Source: Cryptomeria japonica
Lineage: Eukaryota; Streptophyta; Pinopsida; Cupressales; Cupressaceae
Direction of reading: 5' to 3'
Assembly (NCBI RefSeq): GCF_030272615.1
Contig: NC_081408.1
Coordinates: 763,610,173-763,674,172, forward strand
DNA: 64,000 nucleotides
This document shows, piece after piece, positions 35,500 to 45,849 of this stretch (the stretch's first letter is position 1; the number at the start of each line of letters is the position of its first letter). The notes under the pieces were generated by a model. It searched no databases. It was not told where the DNA came from and was given only the letters and a program-made list of their open reading frames with translations. The position numbers and the translations under genes are program-made.

Positions 35500-36330
35500 T
35501 CCTATTGGGTACAAGGCACAAAGTTGGCCTCTTGGTCATCTATGTCATTGTCATCTTCACAATCAGCACCACCCTACTGGTCTCAATTTTCTACATTCAT
35601 AAAGTAATGAATGATCTCTACTAGATCATTTGGTGGGGAATTCATGGAAAAGATGACCTCCTCCTCAACCAAAATCAGACCTTCTACTTATGTTGGAAAA
35701 ATCACACCTTCCACTTGTGTACCTTCATTGTAGGCAGGTTCAACATTTTGTGTACTATAATTTTGGACAAAAGCATCAATTTGATCCTCGTTATAATGAT
35801 TAATATGCAAGCAAGTTTCAGTTGCTATGTATTGAAGATCATCTTCCATTGTAACTACATCACTTTCTCCAATGGTTTGTACTCTCTCTTCAATTGTGAA
35901 GGCCTCACTTGGCCTCATATCCTTGTCAAATGTAGATTAGCATAGTGGCCAAATTCCAATTCTACAAAAGCCACTTATGATGTTGCATGGAGTCAATGTC
36001 TAGCAGAATGGTTTACTTGTAGGAGTTTCCAACTCTTTCCTTTTGATTTCAATCTAGCAATTGTTTGCCATCCATATCATTATTTGTTGTTTGAAGTAAT
36101 TCTTCAAAGGAGAGAAAGCACTTGCATCTAATGGTTGTAGTTTGTGGTCGATTTGCATGGCTAGTGTGAGCAATTCTATTCCTATACTCCCTGCTTATTC
36201 AATTGTCTTGAAGGCCACATGGTTGACATAACCGTCAAAGATAATAAGAGCCATATTCATGGGTAAAACCCCAGTGGGAATTAACAAAATAAAATTTCCA
36301 ACTAATTAACAAACAATTTCTTTGACATCC
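35500..36330 (-). pseudogene. Pogo/Tigger-like (DDE_1) transposase fossil
   Basis: Reading the minus strand from about 36330, one frame gives GNFILLIPTGVLPMNMALIIFDG, then YVNHVAFKTIE, a stop, then IGIELLTLAMQIDHKLQPLD followed by ASAFSPLKNYFK. This is the second half of a DDE_1 endonuclease domain: the Asp of the LxxDGxxxH block and the HxLQPLDxxxFxPxK block are both present. A further stop follows MANNC. The downstream frame 35918-35688 (MRPSEAFTIEERVQTIGESD) looks like the acidic C-terminal tail, with broken acidic text to about 35500. The N-terminal DNA-binding part and the first catalytic Asp are not seen, and no terminal inverted repeats were found. This is an old truncated DNA-transposon or domesticated-transposase relic. 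Confidence 0.7.
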
Positions 36331-36339
36331 ATATTAGAG

Positions 36340-37188
36340 TAATTAATAGTTATTTATTTGTCATTTAGTTTAAGTTTACTTTTCTTAGATAGTTTCTATT
36401 TCTATCTTTTGTTTTTAGAAATTTTAGAAGTCTTTTTATTTAGATTTTTTTCAAATAAAATTGAGGGCCTATTTTTAATTAAAAATTTTTTAAAGGTTTC
36501 TTTGTCTAAAAATCACATAGATTTTTTTGTGGATTTTTGTAAGTTTGTTGTAGATTTTCAAGGAAAATCGTGGGCTAGAATTCATAGATTTTCTTTACTA
36601 TTGGTCATGACTTCTTTCTACTTCATGTGGAAAAAATCATGTGGTTTTCTAGAAAAATGATATAAAAAAACAAATAGATTGCATGAATATTATTCTAGCA
36701 TGTGATTTTGAAGCAAAGAGCTTCAAGGGTTTTTCTGAGCCAGGTTTATTTATTAAAAAAGATGAATTTACTGTGCAATTCTAAGTCTTTTCCTACATGT
36801 GACAGGACGTGTTCTATTCCTCCTACATGTGTGGGTGTTTGTGACAATAATTTAGCTCGAATTGAAGTATTTTTTTGTGTAGTAGCTCTACCTAGGGTTT
36901 CTAGTCATGGGTTCTGAGCTCGTGTTTTCTTTGAGCTAGGGTTTGCTGCTTCCACAATCTAGGTATTTTGTGCCTACAGCTAGGGTTTCCAGCACCTCTC
37001 AAGTAAATTTTGGCAGTTATTCTACTAGTATTTCTTATTGCAAAGGATTTTTTTGAGCAATGCCTCAATATTTTTGCCTCGAGGTCTGTGCCTCAAGCTT
37101 CATGCAAAGATTTTTTACTATTTTTTTACTAGAAAAATCATATTAAGCTAACTATAGTTTGTTTTACCTCATTTTGTGTGCATCAAAA
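36340..37188. other. Non-coding, possibly leader or LTR of the next copia fragment
   Basis: T-rich DNA with repeated GCTAGGGTTT text at 36890-36990. The open frame 36358-36660 is Phe/Leu-rich, typical of T-rich non-coding DNA, and I do not call it a gene. Confidence 0.4.
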
Positions 37189-37621
37189 AATGGTAGGGAT
37201 GCATCATTGACCAACATCATGTTGGAAAATAATCAACGCTTCAATTGTAACAATTACAACACATGAAAACATCTCATGCTTACAATGTTTAAATATTGGT
37301 GTCTAGACCAAATTGTTTTGGGTACGACTTCTCGTCGCACAGTGGCAAAAAACAATAGGCCAAGTACGATGAGAACAACCAGGAAGCCATTATGTTTATC
37401 AAACAGTGTCAGTCACCGATGACATGCTTCCACAAGTGTCATCTAGAAATTCATCTTCAGAGATTCGAATGCATCTAAAGGATCTCCATGAGACGTCAAA
37501 CAAGAGTAGAGCATTCTTTTTGAAGAATATGTTGTTTTCAATCATGATGGGCGATAAGATGTCTTTGTAGGAGCATCTTACAAAGATCAAGGATATTTGT
37601 GATTAGTTTGGAAGCAATTGG
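37189..37621 (+). pseudogene. gag: Ty1/copia gag fragment, split by element D
   Basis: Frames on the plus strand read LENNQRFNCNNYNT, a stop, then KHLMLTMFKYWCLDQIVLG, and later LKDLHETSNKSRAFFLKNM with LFSIMMGDKMSL, a stop and EHLTKIKDICD. These are the conserved blocks of plant copia gag (UBN2-type). Several stops and frameshifts show it is dead. The fragment ends at the ATTGG target site of the 10.8 kb element D. The few bases beyond the element's far end (48425-48442) extend the same gag motif (IGHKME), which fits one split gene. Confidence 0.75.
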
Positions 37622-40232
37622 TGTTGAACACAATGTACCACTAAGAGTGGGGTGAATCAGTGGTTTCCAAAACTCTTTAACCTTTTGATCCTAAGAGTGA
37701 GTATCAGTTAGCGAATCAAACACAAGTAAACCTACAGGTGAATTAATGCAAGACTTCACAATGCAATCACACAAAGGCACATCACATGACACCGATATAT
37801 ACGAGGAAAACCCAAGATGGGAAAAACCTCAGTGAGAAATGTTGTTGGAGTCTACTGCTCCAATCCAGCCTCAGAGTGAAACACTCGGTTACAACATTTA
37901 GGGCACCAACTCAAGGAGTACCACTCCTTCTTTAGGGCACCAACCTAACGAGCACCAACCCCTAATTTTAGGGCACCAACCCAAAGAGCACTAACCCCTG
38001 CACTAAGCTCCAACTCAGTGATCTACAATGAATATATTCAATTACAAAAGTAATAGCCTTGTTAAAAAAAAACTTTGTAACTCTTATCCAAGTTTCTCCA
38101 TCGTCTCTCCTCTCTTCAATTCTCTATCGGTTATATGCTCACCTTCTCACTGCTACAGCCTTACTCTTTGTTTCACCCATACCAGTTCAGTACCATCTCC
38201 TGACACACTACCTCCTCCTTGTCCAATCTCTGCTTACTCTCTTTGTAGCTTGTTTCTTCTGCCTTACCGGTTCAAGCTCTACCGGTTAACTATCTTTGCA
38301 TCTGGTTACCGATGACTTCCTCAGTACCAGATCAACCTTTCTTTGTCCTTCACTTTGTTGGATCTCCTTCAATACTCTCTCTACAAGCTTTATTCTTCTC
38401 TGTCTCCTTCTTATCGATGCAAACCCTACTAGTTTATCCTACTGTTAAACTTTGTAATAGTTTACCAGTTGCCTTGGCCTTATAGGTTAAACCACTTTCA
38501 ACCATCTTATCGGTTGCACCTCCAAATGCTCAGTTGTATCACTCTCTCAGTTAGATTGACTCTTTTTATTCAACTGGCATCACGCCTTCTGGTAGCATCA
38601 TCAAATTCGAAATTCTGCCTCCATTCTTATTGCTGAGCTTTCTCGCCAAAATGCAACTTCAAACTATTAGCGCGCTAGGTTTTCTTCCACTGATCATGAG
38701 GAGTATCAGATCCAAACAGATCTCATTCGACATGAAGATAAACAACATGCGAGCAATCAGGCATCACCTACCATCTCTTCTTTCTTCCAAGGCATGTTTT
38801 CTATACTAAGAAAACACAGACAGTTCATCGGCAAGGCACTTGGTCAATCACCATAAATGGTTCAGCAGATTGCATCACCAACCTCGTTCTGCACGTGGAC
38901 ATTCTGCATCAATCGATACATCCCATCGATCACCTCCATTTGACCTTCCTTGAGCCGCATACCTCTACAACACATCCCATGATTTAAGGGGTCTACATTT
39001 AATGTTGACCGACTGTAACTACCTTGTCAGTGCACACACCATCTACTGTTGCATGCATGTATGCCACCTTTACTCCACGTGGCACCTTTGTCAGTATCCA
39101 CCTTAGCTTAGACTATTGTATCGGTCCAGGAAAGATCACCGACCAACCACACAACCGGGTCCATCTACTGGCTCACTAACCCTATCAGTTAAACCCTAAC
39201 CGGTCTGCCTTCAAACTTGCACTTTGTTGTTCTTCCAGTGGAACGCCTAAATGGGTCACTTCACATGCGAAGCCACAACATACTCAACTTCATCAAACAA
39301 GAGCTCTTCACTTGTCACATTGTCAGCTTTACTGGTAGACATCTACACCAGTAGTATCTTCTGCATGTATACTAGTAAGATACCATGCACACTGATGGCA
39401 CCAAACTCCATCTTCATTCTGGTTGCACTCTTGGTCTGCAACTGCTTCAACTTTTCCTTCTTCAACACTGGACCAATTCTGCTATTAACAGGTTTGTCAA
39501 AGTGAAACATATCCTTCAATCTCTGTATCAGCTACTCATCATGTCTACCTGACTGATCTGATGCATATCTTTGATCTCATGCACTTAGGGAAACTTAGTG
39601 TTTCATCAGTTAATATGGTGTGAGCCTTCAATACCTTCCATCTACTCTTATGTCTTATCTTGGAGGACTATGATGCATTCCATGCATAATAGGAGATAAG
39701 CTCAGTATTACCACTTACCGATGGGAGATGATCCTTGTCATCTCATTATGCTTTTGGCATTGCACTAACATGCCTTAATTGTCATTGATCATATACATCA
39801 TCAATCAGACACACATGGTCTGATTGAGCACACTCATTGACAGACTTCTCTTAAATCGGTGGGAGTCCTACAAATTGACATCCAACAACATATTGGTGAC
39901 CTGCACATACTTCACCTCCAATGTTGATGTGATTTTTGTAACATTTTGTCTCTTAATCACAATCAACATCTCAGCATCTTTCTCTCTTACAGATGTCATC
40001 ATCTACTAGTTAGTACCAACATGTATACTAACATGTTCATCCAGTTGTTCACTGGATACTGGTTTCTTCATACCCATTCATCAACTTGTATATTGGTGAC
40101 TCTAGCTTGCATACATGTTGGCCTCAACCGCACTTATATATAGTTCACATCCATGACAGTTGATGCACATGCATCTCCCATACCGGTTGCCACCCTATAC
40201 CGGTTGACATCAATGACAATGTAATGCCAACG
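37622..40232 (-). repeat. Element D 3' LTR (2611 bp)
   Basis: This aligns with 45850-48424 along its length. In the first ~115 bp I count about eight mismatches, so it is older than gypsy-1. It carries one additional ~36-bp TTTAGGGCACCAACCC module near 37930-38000 relative to its partner. Its minus-strand start has decayed from TGTTGG to CGTTGG. Confidence 0.9.
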
Positions 40233-40246
40233 ATCTCCCCCTTTGG
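40233..40246 (-). other. Element D polypurine tract
   Basis: The minus strand reads CCAAAGGGGGAGAT directly before the 3' LTR. The same tract precedes the LTR of copia C at 58527-58540. Confidence 0.85.
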
Positions 40247-40734
40247 CATTGATGTCAACACATGTAGTATCTGGTATACTACTAATTCTTTCTCCCCCTT
40301 TGACAATAATGGAAAAGGGCACGAACATCTGGTAAACTACAGGCATTATGTCTCCCTCTTCCTACTAGTTGCTTCTCCACTTTTGACCACTATGCTTTGG
40401 ATCATCTCAAAGAGCATCTTTTGAGATGGAGTGTTCAGACACGAACTGACTCCAAAAATATACCAGTCGAAGATGCAGGAAGTGATACCAATTAGTGCTA
40501 GCCTTATGCCAATGGTATAATCTTAATTTGTGAGGGTTGCACAAACACAAATCTATTGTTAGCAATCAAGTACCAATCTGATGAATTCTCCCCCTTTGCA
40601 GGTAACTCTTCCTCTTTGTGCTCATAACCCGTTAAGTGGGCCCTTTTCTTCTCCTTTGCAGGTTGTTCTTCTTCTAAACTAGACTCCACTTCTTGTCACC
40701 CAGTGGCCCAATGACAGATGATAAAATCTGTTTC
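40247..40734 (-). other. Element D interior remnant between PPT and solo LTR 1
   Basis: No pol motif is seen. A minus-strand frame at 40689-40504 is rich in Glu/Lys (EEEQPAKEKKRAHL) and may be the end of a former polyprotein or noise. CTCCCCCTTTG boxes recur here, as is usual next to such polypurine tracts. Confidence 0.45.
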
Positions 40735-41934
40735 TGTAGCGTCCTAAAATTGCGACACTTGCAATTTCGACTGCATTTCGGTCTTCACGATGGTGACGCA
40801 ACACGCAACCTGAATGGAGACCCCGAAACCTAATTACGACACCAAAAACTGCATTTTTCCAGCACCCTGGCCTGATCCTCCTTGCACCCCGTTGTCCCAG
40901 GAGGTGGGACCAGAGCGCCCAGTGCCCTGGTCCCTGGCCCTATTTTGGGCCCGGTCTCCTATGGGACTTCGGGCCTTTTTGTTTGCAAATTGGAAAATAA
41001 CATTTCCTGGTCGGCCTAAGGTCGGGAAAATCAGTCTTTTAACCCTAATTGGCAAGTATATAAACTACTTTTCCTCTCTCATTTTGGAGGAGGGAAAAAG
41101 TGGGAAACAATATTCAAACATTCAAGCATTCAAGCATTCAAGCATTCAAGCATTCCTTCAAGCAATTGATCATTCTAAGTCTCCATTCAAGGCTAGGTGT
41201 TGCATTCAAGACAAGGATTCAACCATTGAAGAGGAGATCACATACTACAACATACAACATACAACATACAACAACATCTATACCTTCGCATATAAGGATA
41301 CAAACATCCTTACAACAAGGTATTAGTACTTGTTTTACATTACATTTACAGCATTTCTCATTTCTTGGTTAATTCCAAAACCGGGGTTTGACCTAAGGGC
41401 AAACCCCTAATCCCTAACCCCCCAATCATCTTCGCTTTTTCTATGTGTAGGTTGCAGGTACGCGGCTGAAATTGAAGATCTGGAATCCTTGTACAGAGAC
41501 GAACAGATCCCCCTTCATTTCGCGGATTTTTCGGAGGACCGTGTGCACGTCGGGCGCCATCATCCCGTCAACTTTTGCTCAAATTTGCAGGACAGCACCG
41601 TCTTGACATTTTACTGCTAATTCCAGGTCCGCAGCTTCATATCATATCCCTATCTCATCTTATAAGCGAATCTTTCTCACTTTCTATGCATTCCTAGCTC
41701 AATCATTCTATCTACATTTCTTTACAAAAGAGGGTATCCTTGCTATCACAACCCTTGAAACTCATATAGAATCCAATCTTGCATTGCATTGGATTGGATC
41801 TTGTGGGTTTCAACCCCTCTTTTGAATGTAAAGTCCCTCCTAAGTGAAAACCATCAACCCTAGTGACTCTCCCTTCTCTCTCCTCGGAGTTGGAGAGGGG
41901 AGAACGATTAAGGGTTCAATTTTTCCGCTTTACA
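40735..41934 (+). repeat. Solo LTR 1 (1200 bp) inside element D
   Basis: It starts TGTAGCGTCCTAAAATTGCGAC and ends TTTTTCCGCTTTACA. The perfect target duplication GTTTC is at 40730-40734 and 41935-41939. A TATA-like AAGTATATAAAC lies near 41054. Short arrays occur just downstream: CATTCAAG about five times (41112-41160) and CATACAA three times (41245-41275). GC-rich CCAGGAGGTGGGACCAGAGCGCCC text lies near 40895. With no internal region it reflects LTR-LTR recombination. Confidence 0.92.
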
Positions 41935-41939
41935 GTTTC

Positions 41940-42500
41940 CTAATCTACTATACTTCTGGGCACCCTGATTGTGACTTTGACAGATAGACAAATTGAATAG
42001 GCACCTTCCCAAAGTCACCAACATACCAGTATGGTCAACCAATTGCCTGATCTACTACTGTGTTCAGTATGTCTGATACCAATTAGAGGATATAGCTATG
42101 AACTCCCCTTGAACTACAGATCTCTGATCTTCTTATCATGTTAGGTCCTAATTTGGTGCTTCAATCTACACCTTGTGCCAGTAGAAGTAAGCATCTATGA
42201 ACTGCAAATGATCTATCACTTCCATGATGTCCATCACAATCATGTGACATCCTCGTCCATGACCACAATACCAGCCTATATCAGCATCATGTCACCTATC
42301 CCACCGATTGAGTCATCAGGTTATGTGCACATGAGATCAATTACCAGTTCAACACATTGCCAGACAATGCTTCTCCAACATTGCCCAAGGCAAATTTCTT
42401 CTTTCCAAGCCACCGGGGCCACTGCAATGTTACCGGAATGCATTGCAACACATATTCTTCAATATCGGTAACTATCCCTACCGACAACATACTGTGCATG
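41940..42500 (-). other. Element D interior downstream of gag
   Basis: Resumes after solo LTR 1. No protease or other pol motif is recognisable. Minus-strand frames are short. Confidence 0.45.
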
Positions 42501-45500
42501 TCAGTTGCCATCTGCATGAATCATCTTCTTCCTGTACTCATTACTTATATGGCCAGATCCATTGTAGTTATAACATATATAATTTATATTTCTTGAACCA
42601 GCAAATGGACTTTGGTTAGCATAATCGGGGGTTAGCTTATGCACGTTTCTACATTTTGATGTTCTATGCCCAAATGCATTACATCTTTTACAAACTGAAT
42701 TTCTATTCCTAGGAAAAATACCTTTTCTATTCCTAGACATCATTTTGCATTCCTCTACCCTATGGCCATATCTTTTACAAGAAAAATAGTAATCGGAGAA
42801 TGCAGACTTATTACTTACAAATTCATTCTACTAAGCATGAGGTGATCTGACCAGTTTGGCTTCTTCACTTCTACTTCTTTGGGATGCGCCATCTCTTTGT
42901 CCTCCACCGGTGGGGGATATTTTAGGTTGTCTTCTTGCATTCTTGTTTCTGATGAACCTGTCTTCTCTCAACTTTCTTTTTCCTTTAGGATCTGCATTAT
43001 TTCTTCTTGTTGCACCAGTCTTCATTTTTTTAGCCTCATGTCCTCACCAGTTGTAGCTAGGTCAACCTTCTTTCTTGGTGCACTTCGGACTGTGAAGGTC
43101 TGAACCTTGTTATCTCCATTAGAGGAGACAAACTGAATGTCCTTGTGTGAGACATTAATGCTTGTGGAGAATTCACCGGCAGCATATCCTAATCCTCTGA
43201 TATCCTTGGAGTGTTTTTGTTTACTCAACATTTTGTCCAAGGCCTTAGTGTTGTCATCATACTGGATCCTTACCTTGAGCTCATCTTTACACATCTCAAG
43301 GTCTTTCCTAATGTTCTCCATTTCACCTTTTAGGTCCTGACATTCTTTTTCCTTTGTCTCCACTTCTAGCTACAGCTCCCCGCATCTTCTCTCCTTAGCA
43401 TCAAAGACTGATTTCAATTCACCAGTCATTCCTTTTGCCTCTTCTAGTTGAGATTGTGTAGGGGAAAAAGCGAGACTAGGCTAACATGTCCTAATCCTAC
43501 CTTTTGACACACATTACAGAATACGAAAGAGCCTAGAGGTATCGCACAATTGGCTACTTCTTTTTGGTGAAAGAGAGAGCCACGGGCTACCTATTAGGGT
43601 TTCTATTCCTTTGTTGTAATTGAGAGGTAAGATTATGCAAGTTCAATTCCTAACCCCAAAATGAAAGTATGAACTAATAACAAGATTGCAAAATTGAACT
43701 TAAATAATGGAAAACTGCAAACACAAGGACAAGACAAGAATGCAGATGCGTACCCGGAGTCAAAATCTGAGTGAAAATGTTTGAGAAGGGGACGCGGGCG
43801 CCACTGTCCTGATTCTGTTCCTGAAATTGCTCCTGAAACTGCTGTTTTGCAACCTGGAAAACTGTCCGAACTGACAAAACTTGTTGTCTGTCAGGGGGAC
43901 CAGGGTGCCCAGCGCCCCTGTCCTGGCAGGACCAGGTCGCCCCATGCCCCTGTCCTGGTCTTTTGTGCTGAAATTTGGTGTATGGTTCAGTCTCCGTCTG
44001 CTTCTTTCGGATCTGCAACTTGCGGCATCGTCTGAATCTCGAAATCTGCACTTATATCTGAAAAGGTGTTTGGGCGGCTATATAGGGTTTTGCCTTAGTC
44101 AAACCCCTGCTTCGGTGATTTCCACCTCCACGAATAGCCAAGTTGTATTGTAAAAGTAATGTGTGTGCAGACCTTGTGTGTGTGCAAGATCTAAAATGCA
44201 AGTAAGCAAACTAGAGCAACCTAGAAAGTAAACCCTAATTGCTTGTAAATGATAATGTAAATGCTCCAAATCAAGATGTAGAATGATATAAAGCATGAAT
44301 ATAAATGATGTAAGGAAGCTTATGCAAAGACATGAAAACAACATGAAATCATACCCAACCCCAAGGGGGGGGTACAAGCCAATCTTCAGTCGATGATCCC
44401 TTATTGCTCTTCAATGCCTTCAAAGACCTAAATGGATGGATGAAATTGATGAATGCTTGATGGATGAATGTTGGATGTTGCTGAAGTCTTCAAAGATCTG
44501 CTCTTTCGCTGCATATCAGGTTCCTGAAAACAAAATTCGGATCCTTTCCAATGAAGAAAGAGAGCTCTTATGTATGAAACCCTAGGTCTTAATTCCAACT
44601 TTTGGCCGACCTAGAGATTGAATATCCCGCCAATTTCTCGAGGTTAAGCTTTATTTTATGATTGGATAGCGCTCCTAAAATTTCGAGAAAAATGTCTGGG
44701 ACCGTGTGCACTCCAGGCGCCATGGTCCCGACAACTTTTCACCAAATTTTCAGGGCCATCAGATATGATGATTTTAGAGTGAATCTCGAAGTTACAGGTG
44801 ATTTCGAGATGTTTTGACCCCCGAAATTAAGCCCCCAAGCTCAGAATAAGGCCTAATTAGGGTTTTTGATTAAGTGATGTATTGGAGGAATAAAATGAAA
44901 GGGGAACACTTTAATGAAAGGGCCCGACTTTATGATGTGGAAGATGATGAAATAGAACCTTTAGACCTAATTAATTTGATTAATTAAGTGCTAAAGGGGA
45001 ATCGCAATGCAAAATGCAAACTGCGCCAAGGCGGGTGCTAAACTAGGTATGAAATTGTACTGCTTTAGCAAGTGCGTACAATTTATGACGTTACAGAGAT
45101 GTCAATATGCAGATATTATTATTCGATTCTTCAAGACATGTTCTCAACTGGCTGCAATCTTCATTAACTGAATCTTTGTATCTCTTAAATTAATTTCTAA
45201 CATTTTGCAACTCTTCTAGTGCACTTACCAGTTTGCATTCAAGATCAACTTTGGCTTCATCCTCATTATCACTATCAAACACATCTTGTGAGTAGGAATG
45301 ATCTGCATGATCACTCTCTGATGTGTGTCTCTCATCTTTTGAATCCTTAGCCATAAAGAGGTGAGTTTCCTCTTCATCATTTTTGCTACTGCTAATAGAT
45401 TTGCCTTCATAAACTGCAAAAACGTGTGCTTCATTTATTTTCTTGTTTCCACAAACTGGTTCTGCAGTGCCAGATTCATTGCCATAAAGTTTCTTCAATC

Positions 45501-45777
45501 TATCCCATAGGATTTTTGTTGATCTGTATCTATCCACCTGTGAGGAGACTTCATCGGATAGCCCACTATGTATGGCCTCCATAGCTTCATCATTACATTT
45601 ATTTCTCCTTTCTGCTTCAGGACCGGTGGGAGGACTGACTTTACTAGGACAACCATTTACTACTGACATTCATACATCAAACCCAAGGGAGGACAGGTAG
45701 ACTTCCACCCTATGACTCCAAATAGAAAATTTTGAACCATCAAACACTGGAGTAGGGGGTGACACTAAACAAACCAT
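42501..45777 (-). pseudogene. gag: Element D copia-type gag with long coiled coil and zinc knuckle
   Basis: The start is ATG at 45777 on the minus strand, about 60 bases after the PBS. The N-terminal block PPTPVFDGSKFSIWSHRVEVYL is a classic copia gag opening, followed by an in-frame stop near 45672. Then come IHSGLSDEVSSQVDRYRSTK and ILWDRLKKLYGNE (UBN2 core), an acidic segment, and a long Glu/Lys coiled coil (ETKEKECQDLKGEMENIRKDL). Near 42680 is a CCHC knuckle, CKRCNAFGHRTSKC, then a decayed second one (CYNYNGSGHISNEY). Solo LTR 2 splits the coiled-coil part; removing it with one target-duplication copy rejoins the frame across the site. Further stops occur near 45187, 43375 and 42830. Gag would form particles; here it is dead. 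Confidence 0.85.
43455..45095 (-). repeat. Solo LTR 2 (1641 bp) inside the element D gag
   Basis: The target duplication GAGAT is at 43450-43454 and 45096-45100. On the minus strand it starts TGTAACGTCATAAATTGTACGCACTTGC and ends TTTTTCCCCTACACA. Both ends resemble solo LTR 1 (TGTAGCGTCCTAAAATTGCGACACTTGC, TTTTTCCGCTTTACA), so it is a related family in opposite orientation. GC-rich CCAGG/GGCGCC text occurs at 43890-43965 and 44700-44735. Confidence 0.9.
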
Positions 45778-45835
45778 TATGTTCAAATACCAAAACCTAC
45801 CCAAGTTGGGGAAATCTTATGAACCGAGAACCTAT

Positions 45836-45847
45836 GCTCTGGTACCA
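45836..45847 (-). other. Element D primer binding site
   Basis: The minus strand reads TGGTACCAGAGC, one mismatch from the initiator tRNA-Met site TGGTATCAGAGC, two bases after the LTR end. Confidence 0.85.
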
Positions 45848-45849
45848 AT

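Noticed and set aside
36358-36660. 100-codon Phe/Leu-rich plus-strand ORF
   Set aside because: Low-complexity T-rich DNA; no domain or homology recognised.
41100-41275. Short CATTCAAG and CATACAA repeats considered as a CRISPR-like array
   Set aside because: No unique spacers of regular length; simple microsatellites inside a plant LTR.
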